Source: Mammaliicoccus sciuri (GTDB lineage Bacteria; Bacillota; Bacilli; Staphylococcales; Staphylococcaceae). Taken from it: 64,000 nt of DNA. A program made the position numbers and the translations under genes. The stretch lies in NCBI RefSeq assembly GCF_025561425.1, contig NZ_CP094824.1, positions 868,001 to 932,000 of the forward strand. Direction: 5' to 3'. Below, one piece after another: positions 24,096-30,836 of this stretch (its first letter is position 1; the number at the start of each line of letters is the position of its first letter). The notes under the pieces are model-generated. The model was not told the origin of the DNA and did not search any database. It worked only from the letters and a program-made list of their open reading frames with translations.

Positions 24096-25391
24096 ATGGA
24101 TAAAATCGTCGTGAAAGGCGGAGCAAGTCTTAATGGCACAGTTGTAGTCGAAGGGGCAAAAAACGCAGTATTACCAATATTAACAGCTACACTTTTACCA
24201 AGTGTTGGTCAAAGTGTATTAACGAATGTACCTAAATTAAGTGATGTAGATACAATTAACACAGTACTTACGCATTTAAATGCAGATATAGAATATGATG
24301 CAGATCAAAACACTGTAAAAATAGATGCATCAAATACATTAAAAATCGAAGCACCATATGAATACGTAAGTAAGATGAGAGCGAGTATTTTAGTTATGGG
24401 TCCTTTATTAGCAAGAGAAGGTCATGCTAGAGTCGCTTTACCTGGTGGTTGTGCAATAGGTTCAAGACCTATTGAACAACATTTAAAAGGATTCGAAGCT
24501 TTAGGTGCAGAAATTGAACTACATAACGGATTTATTGAAGCAACAACACCTAATGGCTTAAAAGGGGCTAAAATTTATTTAGATTTCCCAAGTGTAGGTG
24601 CTACTCAAAATATTATGATGGCAGCAGTACTTGCAGAAGGAAAAACTGAAATTCAAAACGTAGCAAGAGAACCAGAAATTGTAGATTTAGCTAACTATCT
24701 AAATGAAATGGGTGCACAAGTACACGGTGCTGGCACAGACACAATTAGAATCACAGGTGTTAGTCAATTAAACGGTGCAGAACATGCTATTATTCCAGAT
24801 AGAATTGAAGCTGGTACTTTTATGATTGCAGCAGCGATTACTAGAGGGAACGTCAATGTTATTGGTGCAATTAGAAAACATATGACTAGCCTAATTTCTA
24901 AATTAGAAGAAGCTGGTGTTCAAATTACTGATATCGAAGATGGATTAAATATTCAAGTACCTGGTGAAATTAAAGCAATTGATGTTAAAACAATGCCACA
25001 TCCAGGATTCCCTACAGATATGCAATCTCAAATAATGGCTTTATTATTAACAGCTAATGGAACTAGTAAAGTAACTGAAACAGTATTTGAAAACAGATTT
25101 ATGCATGTAGAAGAATTTAAACGTATGAATGCAGATATTTTCATTAACGGTAGAAGTGCAATGATTACAGGTAACAGTAAATTACAAGGTGCAGATGTAA
25201 AAGCTACAGATTTAAGAGCGGGTGCATCATTGATTCTTGCTGGACTTGTGTCTGATGGATATACAAACGTTACAGAACTTAAACATTTAGATAGAGGTTA
25301 TGTTGATTTTCATGGTAAACTTAAAGCATTAGGTGCAGATGTTGAACGCATCAATGATAATGGCAAGTTAAACGATAAAGCGAGGGTTTAG
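24096..25391 (+). CDS. murA: UDP-GlcNAc 1-carboxyvinyltransferase 1
   Basis: Second, and by its position the primary, enolpyruvyl transferase of the window; see murZ at 3200. It has 431 residues with the catalytic cysteine in [11 protein letters not shown] and a GAKNAVLPI substrate loop. ATG 24096 has TGGAGG upstream. A TATAAT box near 23994 suggests a promoter in the AT-rich gap before it. It is followed after one base by the EpuA-like gene. Confidence 0.95.
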   Translation: MDKIVVKGGASLNGTVVVEGAKNAVLPILTATLLPSVGQSVLTNVPKLSDVDTINTVLTHLNADIEYDADQNTVKIDASNTLKIEAPYEYVSKMRASILVMGPLLAREGHARVALPGGCAIGSRPIEQHLKGFEALGAEIELHNGFIEATTPNGLKGAKIYLDFPSVGATQNIMMAAVLAEGKTEIQNVAREPEIVDLANYLNEMGAQVHGAGTDTIRITGVSQLNGAEHAIIPDRIEAGTFMIAAAITRGNVNVIGAIRKHMTSLISKLEEAGVQITDIEDGLNIQVPGEIKAIDVKTMPHPGFPTDMQSQIMALLLTANGTSKVTETVFENRFMHVEEFKRMNADIFINGRSAMITGNSKLQGADVKATDLRAGASLILAGLVSDGYTNVTELKHLDRGYVDFHGKLKALGADVERINDNGKLNDKARV

Positions 25392-25392
25392 T

Positions 25393-25677
25393 ATGGCTGA
25401 AACACAATCATCAAGATCTGACGATAAAAAAAGAAAGTCAACTTATCAATCTGTTAAAGAGAAACTTCAAAGAAATAGAGTAGAAACAATTCAAGGAGTG
25501 GAAGTGGAGCATCGTGTCATTCCATTATGGATTAAATTACTTATATTATTAGTATTAATGATTTTATTATTTATTGTTGGAACTATGATTGGATACGGTA
25601 TACTTCATAATCCATTTGGGGTGTTTAATCCCGAAACTTGGCAACACATCTTTGATTTAACTGGAAGGAGCTCATAA
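25393..25677 (+). CDS. Small single-span membrane protein, EpuA / RNA polymerase beta-associated family
   Basis: A 94-residue protein with a charged N-terminal half (about residues 1-40), one strong transmembrane helix ([19 protein letters not shown]) and a short outer tail with [14 protein letters not shown]. This matches the family annotated as DNA-directed RNA polymerase subunit beta (EpuA), a name of doubtful meaning. It lies between murA and fabZ, as in other staphylococci, and overlaps the fabZ start by one base. Confidence 0.75.
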   Translation: MAETQSSRSDDKKRKSTYQSVKEKLQRNRVETIQGVEVEHRVIPLWIKLLILLVLMILLFIVGTMIGYGILHNPFGVFNPETWQHIFDLTGRSS

Positions 25678-26114
25678 TGGAAACTATTTATGACTTTAAC
25701 GAAATTAAAAAAATTATACCTCACCGTTACCCATTTTTATTATTAGATAGAATAGTAGAATTAGAAGACGGAAAACGTTGTGTAGGTATTAAACAAGTAG
25801 CAGGTAACGAACCATTTTTCCAAGGACATTTTCCTGATTATGCAGTAATGCCAGGCGTATTAATCGTAGAAGCATTAGCACAAACAGGTGCAGTTGCAAT
25901 GTTACGCTTAGAAGAAAACCAAGGAAAACTAGCAATGTTTGCAGGAATTGATAAATGTCGATTCAAAAAACAAGTTACACCAGGTGACACTCTAAGACTT
26001 GAAGTAGAAATAAACAAAATAAAAGGTCCAATAGGAAAAGGAACAGCAAAAGCAACAGTAGATGGAGAAGTTGCATGTAGTTGTGAAATTAGCTTTGCTA
26101 TTGTAGATCAATAA
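25677..26114 (+). CDS. fabZ: (3R)-hydroxyacyl-ACP dehydratase
   Basis: Dehydrates hydroxyacyl-ACP in type II fatty acid synthesis. It has 145 residues, a single hot-dog fold with the catalytic His in [12 protein letters not shown] and Glu in [15 protein letters not shown] precedes the ATG. It ends the murA cluster with its own terminator. Confidence 0.97.
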   Translation: METIYDFNEIKKIIPHRYPFLLLDRIVELEDGKRCVGIKQVAGNEPFFQGHFPDYAVMPGVLIVEALAQTGAVAMLRLEENQGKLAMFAGIDKCRFKKQVTPGDTLRLEVEINKIKGPIGKGTAKATVDGEVACSCEISFAIVDQ

Positions 26115-26117
26115 ATA

Positions 26118-26154
26118 GAAAAGAGAAAACAGTCGCCTGTTTTCTCTTTTTTTC
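26118..26154 (+). terminator. Terminator of fabZ
   Basis: AAAAGAGAAAACAG pairs with CTGTTTTCTCTTTT, loop TCGC, followed by a T-run. Confidence 0.92.
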
Positions 26155-26176
26155 TGCTTGAATATGATTTGATTTT

Positions 26177-26209
26177 CTTAGGGACAGAATTCCGAGAAAT
26201 GTCTCTAAG
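26177..26209. repeat. Hairpin unit related to the neighbouring tandem array
   Basis: CTTAGGGACA (26177-26186) pairs with TGTCTCTAAG (26200-26209) around a 13-nt loop GAATTCCGAGAAA. The loop length and its GAATTC start are the same as in the tandem units, but the stem differs. Confidence 0.6.
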
Positions 26210-26215
26210 TTAGCA

Positions 26216-26445
26216 CGTTCTAACTACCAGAATTCAGAATAATGGAAGTTACAGCGTTCTAACTACCACAATTCAGAATAATGGAAGTTACAGCGTTCTA
26301 ACTACCAGAATTCAGAATAATGGAAGTTACAGCGTTCTAACTACCAGAATTCAGAATAATGGAAGTTACAGCGTTCTAACTACCACAATTCGGAATAATG
26401 GAAGTTACAGCGTTCTAATTACCAGAATTCAGAATAATGATCGTT
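26216..26445. repeat. Tandem array of a 39-bp hairpin repeat, about six copies
   Basis: Unit starts at 26216, 26255, 26294, 26333, 26372 and 26411 (last one partial). Each has TAACTACCA, a 13-nt loop GAATTCAGAATAA (or ACAATTC variants), then TGGAAGTTA, with an 8-bp linker. Units differ at one to three bases. No ORF spans it. Confidence 0.9.
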
Positions 26446-26485
26446 AAACACCCAAATATATATCTAATAAAACATACTAAGATTA

Positions 26486-26530
26486 GTAGCGAAGTAATCT
26501 ACGACGGTAGATGAGCTTCGCTACTTTTTT
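26486..26530 (+). terminator. Strong hairpin with T6 at the left end of IS copy 1
   Basis: GTAGCGAAG pairs with CTTCGCTAC, with an inner ATCTAC/GTAGAT stem, followed by TTTTTT (26525-26530). It would stop outside transcription entering the element. Conserved in copy 2 apart from one base in an internal loop. Confidence 0.8.
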
Positions 26531-26696
26531 ATATTCTTTATCTTACCGTTGGTAGTTATTTTAAGAATATGAAATAGTAGAAGAGAGAAGTACTCCGAAT
26601 AGATTTTAGGGTCAAAGAATCCGTAATAAAAACTGGAGAACTTCACTCTCCTTATGAATTCGATTTTAGTATGTTGGGTCCACTGAGATCGTGTAC
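26531..26696 (+). ncRNA. Candidate bridge RNA of IS110 copy 1
   Basis: Two successive structures lie between the left-end hairpin and the transposase. First loop, 26531-26570: stem ATATTCTT/AAGAATAT, internal loop TATCT on the 5' side and GTTATTTT on the 3' side, apical hairpin TACC-GTT-GGTA. Second loop, 26590-26696: outer stem GTACTCCGA/TCGTGTAC, 5' strand CCGTAATAAAAA resembling the right end TCGTAGGAAAAA (9/12), apical hairpin GGAGA/TCTCC, 3' strand TTAGTATGTT that is the exact complement of the left end AACATACTAA (26471-26480). This is the target-loop/donor-loop layout and roughly the size (about 166 nt) of known IS110 bridge RNAs. Inferred, not demonstrated. Confidence 0.7.
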
Positions 26697-26756
26697 AGGA
26701 AAATGAACTAAGTAAGGTTCAGTGAAGTTAAAACTTCTTAAATTAGAAGATTAGGA

Positions 26757-27968
26757 GTGGTTTTTATCGAATATTTTGGAATAGATGTTGGAAAAGGAAA
26801 GAGTTTTATTGCACATTATTCAAACAATGAATTTGTTAAAGAATTTGAAATTACCCATGATAATAATGGTTTTGATTCACTAAAGAAATATATAAAGAAT
26901 TTCTCAGGAGTATATTTCTTGTTTGAAGCTACTGGTATATATTCAAAAGTATTGGAGAAATTTTGTACCGTTAATAAGATTTCGTTTTGTGTAATTAACC
27001 CTCTAGAGGCAAAATTACTAACTAATTCTTTAAGAAACTGGAAAACAGATAAATCTGATGCACATAAACTTGCTGTTTTAGCTAAAAATATAAACAAAAA
27101 ACCTTCTAGAAATTTATTGGAAGAAAAGTATGTAAAAATTAGAGAGCTGACAAGATACTATGAAGAAATTAACAATCAACAAAATTACTTAAAAAACCAA
27201 TTGATTCAGTTACTAGATATGACTTTTCCAGAATTACAAAACCTATTTAAGGACAGATATTCAAAATTGGCTTTACAAGTAGCTAGTAAGTTCCCACATC
27301 CGGACTTTGTTGATTCTAATGATATAGAAGAACTAAAAAAGATAATTAATAGTTGTACAGAAAAAAATCTATCAGAGAAAAAGAAAGCACAATATGCAAA
27401 TAAACTCGTAGAGTTCTCTATGGTCAGTTATCCTTCTGTTTCTAAAGATTCATTTTTAACAGATAAATTAGTTTATGTGATTGAAGATTTATTAAGCCTA
27501 ATGAAACGGCATGCTTCTATAAAACAAAGATTATTAATGTTAGCTGAAGAATTTGAAGAATTTAAAATAATTAAATCTATTCTTGGCATTGGTGATTTAA
27601 CTGCCATAATGATTATTGGCGAATTAGGTGATATCAAATCCTTTGATTCTCATAAGCAATTGAATGCATATGTAGGTATTGATATAAAAAGATATCAGTC
27701 TGGTAAAACGCATTTTAAAGATAAAATAAACAAACGTGGAAACAAACATGCTAGATCATTATTTTACTTAATCATTAAAAATTTTCTGTTGGGTCAAAGG
27801 TTATTTAAAAATCATATTATCGACTATTATTACAAATTAAAAAAGCAGCCTAATGGCAAAGGCCACAAGACTGCATCAGTAGCTTGCATTAACAAACTAC
27901 TTAAAACCATTCATTATCTCGTAATAAATAATAAAGAATATGATTATCACTTGTCTCCACACGGATAA
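26757..27968 (+). CDS. IS110-family transposase (RuvC-like DEDD recombinase)
   Basis: A 403-residue recombinase. The N-terminal RuvC-like DEDD domain shows GIDVGK, LFEATGIY and DKSDAHKLA; the C-terminal Transposase_20 domain has a helix-hairpin-helix region and the nucleophile-serine region RYQSGKTHFKDKINKRGN. The GTG at 26757 overlaps the AGGAG RBS, so initiation may really be at ATC 26766. Compared with copy 2 it differs at roughly 18 residues. One change turns the hairpin motif IPGIG into ILGIG, which could weaken DNA or RNA binding. Confidence 0.93.
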   Translation: MVFIEYFGIDVGKGKSFIAHYSNNEFVKEFEITHDNNGFDSLKKYIKNFSGVYFLFEATGIYSKVLEKFCTVNKISFCVINPLEAKLLTNSLRNWKTDKSDAHKLAVLAKNINKKPSRNLLEEKYVKIRELTRYYEEINNQQNYLKNQLIQLLDMTFPELQNLFKDRYSKLALQVASKFPHPDFVDSNDIEELKKIINSCTEKNLSEKKKAQYANKLVEFSMVSYPSVSKDSFLTDKLVYVIEDLLSLMKRHASIKQRLLMLAEEFEEFKIIKSILGIGDLTAIMIIGELGDIKSFDSHKQLNAYVGIDIKRYQSGKTHFKDKINKRGNKHARSLFYLIIKNFLLGQRLFKNHIIDYYYKLKKQPNGKGHKTASVACINKLLKTIHYLVINNKEYDYHLSPHG

Positions 27969-28063
27969 TATATTCATCTAAATCATAACATATTGAAAAA
28001 ATTATTAAATAATAAAGGCTTATTTAGTGATGCCAATTTTAAATATTTTTTACTACGTAGTAG

Positions 28064-28069
28064 TTGACA
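28064..28069 (+). promoter_or_regulatory. Outward -35 box at the right end of IS copy 1
   Basis: TTGACA lies 14-16 bp before the right end. When the two ends join in a circle, CATACT in the left end (26473-26478) would fall about 17-19 bp downstream and could act as the -10 of a junction promoter. Identical in copy 2. Confidence 0.5.
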
Positions 28070-28082
28070 AATCGTAGGAAAA

Positions 28083-28113
28083 AACTAGGACCGTTAGCTG
28101 TCCTAGTTTTTTC
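28083..28113. terminator. Bidirectional terminator of ywpF, abutted by IS copy 1
   Basis: AACTAGGAC (28084-28092) pairs with GTCCTAGTT (28101-28109), with an A-run on the left and a T-run on the right. The IS ends in the A-run, which is the T-tract for minus-strand ywpF. Confidence 0.88.
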
Positions 28114-28114
28114 T

Positions 28115-28552
28115 TTATATATTGCTTTTTTCGTCTTTTAATTTTGGTTTAGATTGCATCAATCTATTAAATGATGTTTTAAGCTCATCTCCTGATAAGC
28201 CTTCATCTATGAGCTGCTCTAATAATCGTTCTGCATATACTTGTCGTAATGTATAGATATGACATTCAAATACGACGGATATTTTATCGTCTAGTTGTTC
28301 TATGTATTTGATGGTTGCATCAAATAATGCTGGGTCGTTTGAAGGTCTAGTTATTACGACACGTGTATCAAGTAAGGTTTGGTTATCGTGATATTCTTTC
28401 ATTTGTTCATAATGGATATCTGAAATTAAAATCTCTAGTAGCCATCCTGTACCACTATTTTCTTTATTTATAATGATACCATCTAATAATTCATATTCTG
28501 TAATCTGTTCATCATCTACAATTTGAAAGCGTACGGCTTTAAATGTTTTCAT
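28115..28552 (-). CDS. ywpF: YwpF-like protein
   Basis: A 145-residue protein of the YwpF family, recognised by its place between fabZ and ssb, as in B. subtilis and S. aureus. It is mixed alpha/beta with an acidic, helical C-terminus; no catalytic motif and no signal peptide are seen. Function unknown. The second ATG (28552) is chosen because GGGGG abuts the first ATG (28558) but is 7 nt before the second. Confidence 0.82.
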   Translation of the reverse strand: MKTFKAVRFQIVDDEQITEYELLDGIIINKENSGTGWLLEILISDIHYEQMKEYHDNQTLLDTRVVITRPSNDPALFDATIKYIEQLDDKISVVFECHIYTLRQVYAERLLEQLIDEGLSGDELKTSFNRLMQSKPKLKDEKSNI

Positions 28553-28631
28553 AAACATCCCCCTTATCGTTAAATCTACGAATGTTTAACTTTATTATCT
28601 ATTATAAAGCACTTTTGGATGAAATAACAAT

Positions 28632-28673
28632 AATCATAAAATAAAGTGAAGAATAAGTGTTTATTTTATGATT
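28632..28673. promoter_or_regulatory. Perfect 14-bp inverted repeat between ywpF and ssb
   Basis: AATCATAAAATAAA (28632-28645) and TTTATTTTATGATT (28660-28673) with a 14-nt spacer, in the divergent control region just upstream of the ssb promoter. It lacks a T-run or GC stem and so looks like an operator rather than a terminator. Confidence 0.55.
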
Positions 28674-28682
28674 TATCGGACT

Positions 28683-28711
28683 TTGACTGAAAAAAATTGA
28701 CTCATTATATT
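28683..28711 (+). promoter_or_regulatory. Predicted sigma-A promoter of ssb
   Basis: TTGACT (28683-28688), a 17-bp spacer and TATATT (28706-28711), 23 bp before the ATG. Confidence 0.65.
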
Positions 28712-28733
28712 ATAAGTATAAGGAGGTGAGAAT

Positions 28734-29303
28734 ATGTTAAATAAATCTGTATTAGTTGGACGTTTAACTAAGGACCCTGCATATTATAAGAAAGGCGAAA
28801 TTATCATTTCTACATTTTGTTTAGCTGTTGAACGCGGATATAAGACTAAAGATGGCACGATTGCTGTTGATTTTATTGTATGTAAAGCATTTGGTAAACT
28901 TGCACATAATATTCATGAATATACTAAGAAGGGACAGCTTGTTGCATTAACGGGGCAAATTCAATCAAGAGCATATGTTAAAGATGATAAGAAACACTAT
29001 ATAACAGAAATTATATGTGAAACGATTAAATTCTTAAATATGCCTGCATCAAGTAAATCAACGATCCCTCAAACGAAAGAGGAAATGAGTGAATTAATTA
29101 GTGAAAGTGCTGAAAGTTATGCTAGTGACCTTTCATCTAAAGTAGCAAAAGAAAAATTACGAGCTGAAGCATTAGCTAAAGAAAATGGTGAAAATAACTT
29201 AGATGAAAAGTTATATAGCGAATATCATAATGTCGTTGACGTTATTAAAGAAACTGAACAACAAACTCCTGATGCTGATGCATCAAAAGTAACAACCTCG
29301 TAG
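28734..29303 (+). CDS. ssb: Single-stranded DNA-binding protein, SsbB-like with long tail
   Basis: The first 105 residues or so form the OB fold (MLNKSVLVGRLTKDP, then VDFIVCKAFGKLAHNIHEYTKKGQ and ALTGQIQSRAY). Residues 106-189 are a charged, helix-prone tail. The usual DDxPF tip that recruits partners in housekeeping SSB is absent; the protein ends ASKVTTS. Its place beside ywpF corresponds to ssbB (ywpH), the competence-related SSB of B. subtilis. At 189 residues it is longer than the usual 110-130 of that type. AGGAGGTG precedes the ATG. Confidence 0.9.
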   Translation: MLNKSVLVGRLTKDPAYYKKGEIIISTFCLAVERGYKTKDGTIAVDFIVCKAFGKLAHNIHEYTKKGQLVALTGQIQSRAYVKDDKKHYITEIICETIKFLNMPASSKSTIPQTKEEMSELISESAESYASDLSSKVAKEKLRAEALAKENGENNLDEKLYSEYHNVVDVIKETEQQTPDADASKVTTS

Positions 29304-29672
29304 CATTAAACTTCAATAAAAACTGTTTATAGAAATACTTCCGAAAATAAATATTCTTGATTCTAAATTCCGAGACTTGCTGTCTTGCTGTAGGGCAGCA
29401 AGTATACATAATTAAAAGTAATTGTTTAAAAAATTACATGAATATGACAAATTGTCTGATAATTAATTTTGTTCAATCTTTATAAATCCCTTTGTTTAGC
29501 TATTTTAATCATTAATATTCAGAATATTGTCTGAAAATCAACGTAATCTAACTGTAATATTAGCTCTAATTTTTTCATATAGCTGTAACCTATGACATAA
29601 AAATTAGTGGTATAGTTTAAACAGTAAAAATCATATAAAAAGTGAAAACCTTACAGGAGGAAACATTCAATC
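29304..29672. other. AT-rich gap before the LysM gene
   Basis: No gene seen. It contains an 8-bp hairpin ACTTGCTG/CAGCAAGT (29375-29403, 13-nt loop, no T-run) that could end ssb transcription poorly, preceded by ATTCCGAGA, a motif also in the hairpin at 26177. The remaining 270 bp is very AT-rich and should hold the promoter of the secreted protein; no -35/-10 pair was convincing. Confidence 0.4.
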
Positions 29673-30515
29673 ATGAAAAAATTATTAGCAGTTTCAACTG
29701 CGGCAGTTGCAGTTACTACAGGGGTAACAGCTACAGCCGATGCAGCAACACATACAGTAAAATCTGGTGATACTTTAGGTAGTATTTCACAACAATACGG
29801 TACTTCAGTAAGTGCTATTAAAGCAGAAAATGGTTTAAAATCTAACTTAATCTTCCCTAACCAAGTAATCAAGGTTAACGAGAAAAGTTCAGAATCAACT
29901 ACAGAATACACTGTAGTAGCAGGAGATACTTTAGGTGAAATCGCAGCTAAATACGATGTAACTGTATCTCAATTAAAAGCATGGAACAACTTATCTTCAG
30001 ATCTAATCATTGTTGGACAAACTTTATCATTACAAGCACCAGCTCAATCAGCTGAGCCAGCCAAAGCGCCTGTAGCACAACAAGCGCCAGTTCAACAAAC
30101 TCAAGAACAAGTTGCAGCTCCAGCTCAACAACAAAGCTACCAAGCGCCTGTTCAATCTTACCAAGCGCCAGCACAACAAACATATAAAGCACCAGCTCAA
30201 CAATCATACCAAGCGCCAGCTCAAAAAGTTAGAACTACTCAAACTTCAACAGCTAGCACTGGTGGATCTACTAAAGCTCAATTCTTAGCTGCTGGTGGTT
30301 CAGAAGCTATGTGGAATGCAATTGTATTACCAGAATCAAGTGGTAATCCAAATGCAGTTAACCCAGCTGGATACCGTGGTCTTGGCCAAACTAAAGAATC
30401 TTGGGGTACTGGTTCAGTAGCTACACAAACTAAAGGTATGTTAAACTACGCTAAAAGCCGTTACGGTTCAGAATCAGCTGCTATTGCTTTCCGTCAAGCT
30501 AACGGATGGTGGTAA
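29673..30515 (+). CDS. Secreted LysM protein with SceD/IsaA-type transglycosylase domain
   Basis: A 280-residue exported wall protein. Signal peptide about residues 1-24 (cleavage near TADA-A), two LysM peptidoglycan-binding domains (HTVKSGDTLGSISQQYG and YTVVAGDTLGEIAAKYD), a Gln/Ala/Pro linker with repeated YQAPAQ units (about 117-190), and a C-terminal lytic-transglycosylase-like domain with the catalytic Glu in LPESSGNPNAVN and the family ending FRQANGWW. AGGAGG precedes the ATG. Likely role is muralytic wall turnover. A LysM-plus-SceD domain combination suits its wall location. Confidence 0.92.
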   Translation: MKKLLAVSTAAVAVTTGVTATADAATHTVKSGDTLGSISQQYGTSVSAIKAENGLKSNLIFPNQVIKVNEKSSESTTEYTVVAGDTLGEIAAKYDVTVSQLKAWNNLSSDLIIVGQTLSLQAPAQSAEPAKAPVAQQAPVQQTQEQVAAPAQQQSYQAPVQSYQAPAQQTYKAPAQQSYQAPAQKVRTTQTSTASTGGSTKAQFLAAGGSEAMWNAIVLPESSGNPNAVNPAGYRGLGQTKESWGTGSVATQTKGMLNYAKSRYGSESAAIAFRQANGWW

Positions 30516-30557
30516 GCCACACACTTTAATCTAAAGTGGCTATAAATTAATTTATCC

Positions 30558-30590
30558 AATCGCCTAGGAAATATCCTAGGCGATTTTTTA
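30558..30590 (+). terminator. Terminator of the LysM/SceD gene
   Basis: AATCGCCTAGGA pairs with TCCTAGGCGATT, followed by a T-run. Confidence 0.92.
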
Positions 30591-30644
30591 ATTTGACCAC
30601 AATACGTCTATTTGATAATCTTAAATAAACTGAATATATGAGTG

Positions 30645-30732
30645 ACTGCTAGGGGCGCCAATTGGCTGAGATGATTTAATTCAGTCCCTTAACACCTGAT
30701 TTGGATAATGCCAACGTAGGAAAGTGGTCGAT
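30645..30732 (+). promoter_or_regulatory. TPP (thi-box) riboswitch
   Basis: The conserved thi-box elements are present in order: AGGGGCGCC, GGCTGAGATGA, ACACCTGATTTGGATAATGCC and AACGTAGGAAAGTGG. It precedes a terminator (30755-30786) and thiD, so thiamine pyrophosphate should turn the thi operon off by transcription termination. Confidence 0.95.
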
Positions 30733-30754
30733 GAACGTTTTTACAACTATTAAT

Positions 30755-30786
30755 TGACCTCTTTCTTATGAAAGAGGTCATTTTTT
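30755..30786 (+). terminator. Regulated terminator of the thi leader
   Basis: TGACCTCTTTC pairs with GAAAGAGGTCA, followed by TTTTTT; the expression platform of the TPP riboswitch. Confidence 0.88.
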
Positions 30787-30836
30787 ATGAAGTTATAGAT
30801 AAAAGGATTATAAATATAAATTTGAGGTGGATTACA

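Larger units (their letters stand above)
26468..28083 (+). mobile_element. IS110-family insertion sequence, copy 1
   Basis: Boundaries are from comparison with copy 2 (50685-52302): sequence identity starts at TAAAACATACTAAG (26468) and stops after CGTAGGAAAAA (28083), with an uncertainty of a few bases because of the A-run. Length is about 1.6 kb: a leader of about 290 bp, one transposase gene, and a right end of about 115 bp. There are no terminal inverted repeats; a 9/12 subterminal match (CTAAGATTAGTA versus CTACGATTTGTC) is weak. The right end abuts the ywpF terminator. Confidence 0.88.

Noticed and set aside
26216-26445. CRISPR array
   Set aside because: The units follow each other with no unique spacers, have only an 8-bp constant linker and no cas genes nearby; it is a simple tandem hairpin repeat.
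26477-26487. Terminal inverted repeats of the IS
   Set aside because: Only a 9/12 subterminal match with the right end; IS110 elements normally lack true terminal repeats, so it is not used to define the ends.
29520-29640. WalR binding site upstream of the LysM/SceD gene
   Set aside because: TGTAAT and TGTAAC half-sites are present, but no pair has the 5-bp spacing of the WalR consensus.
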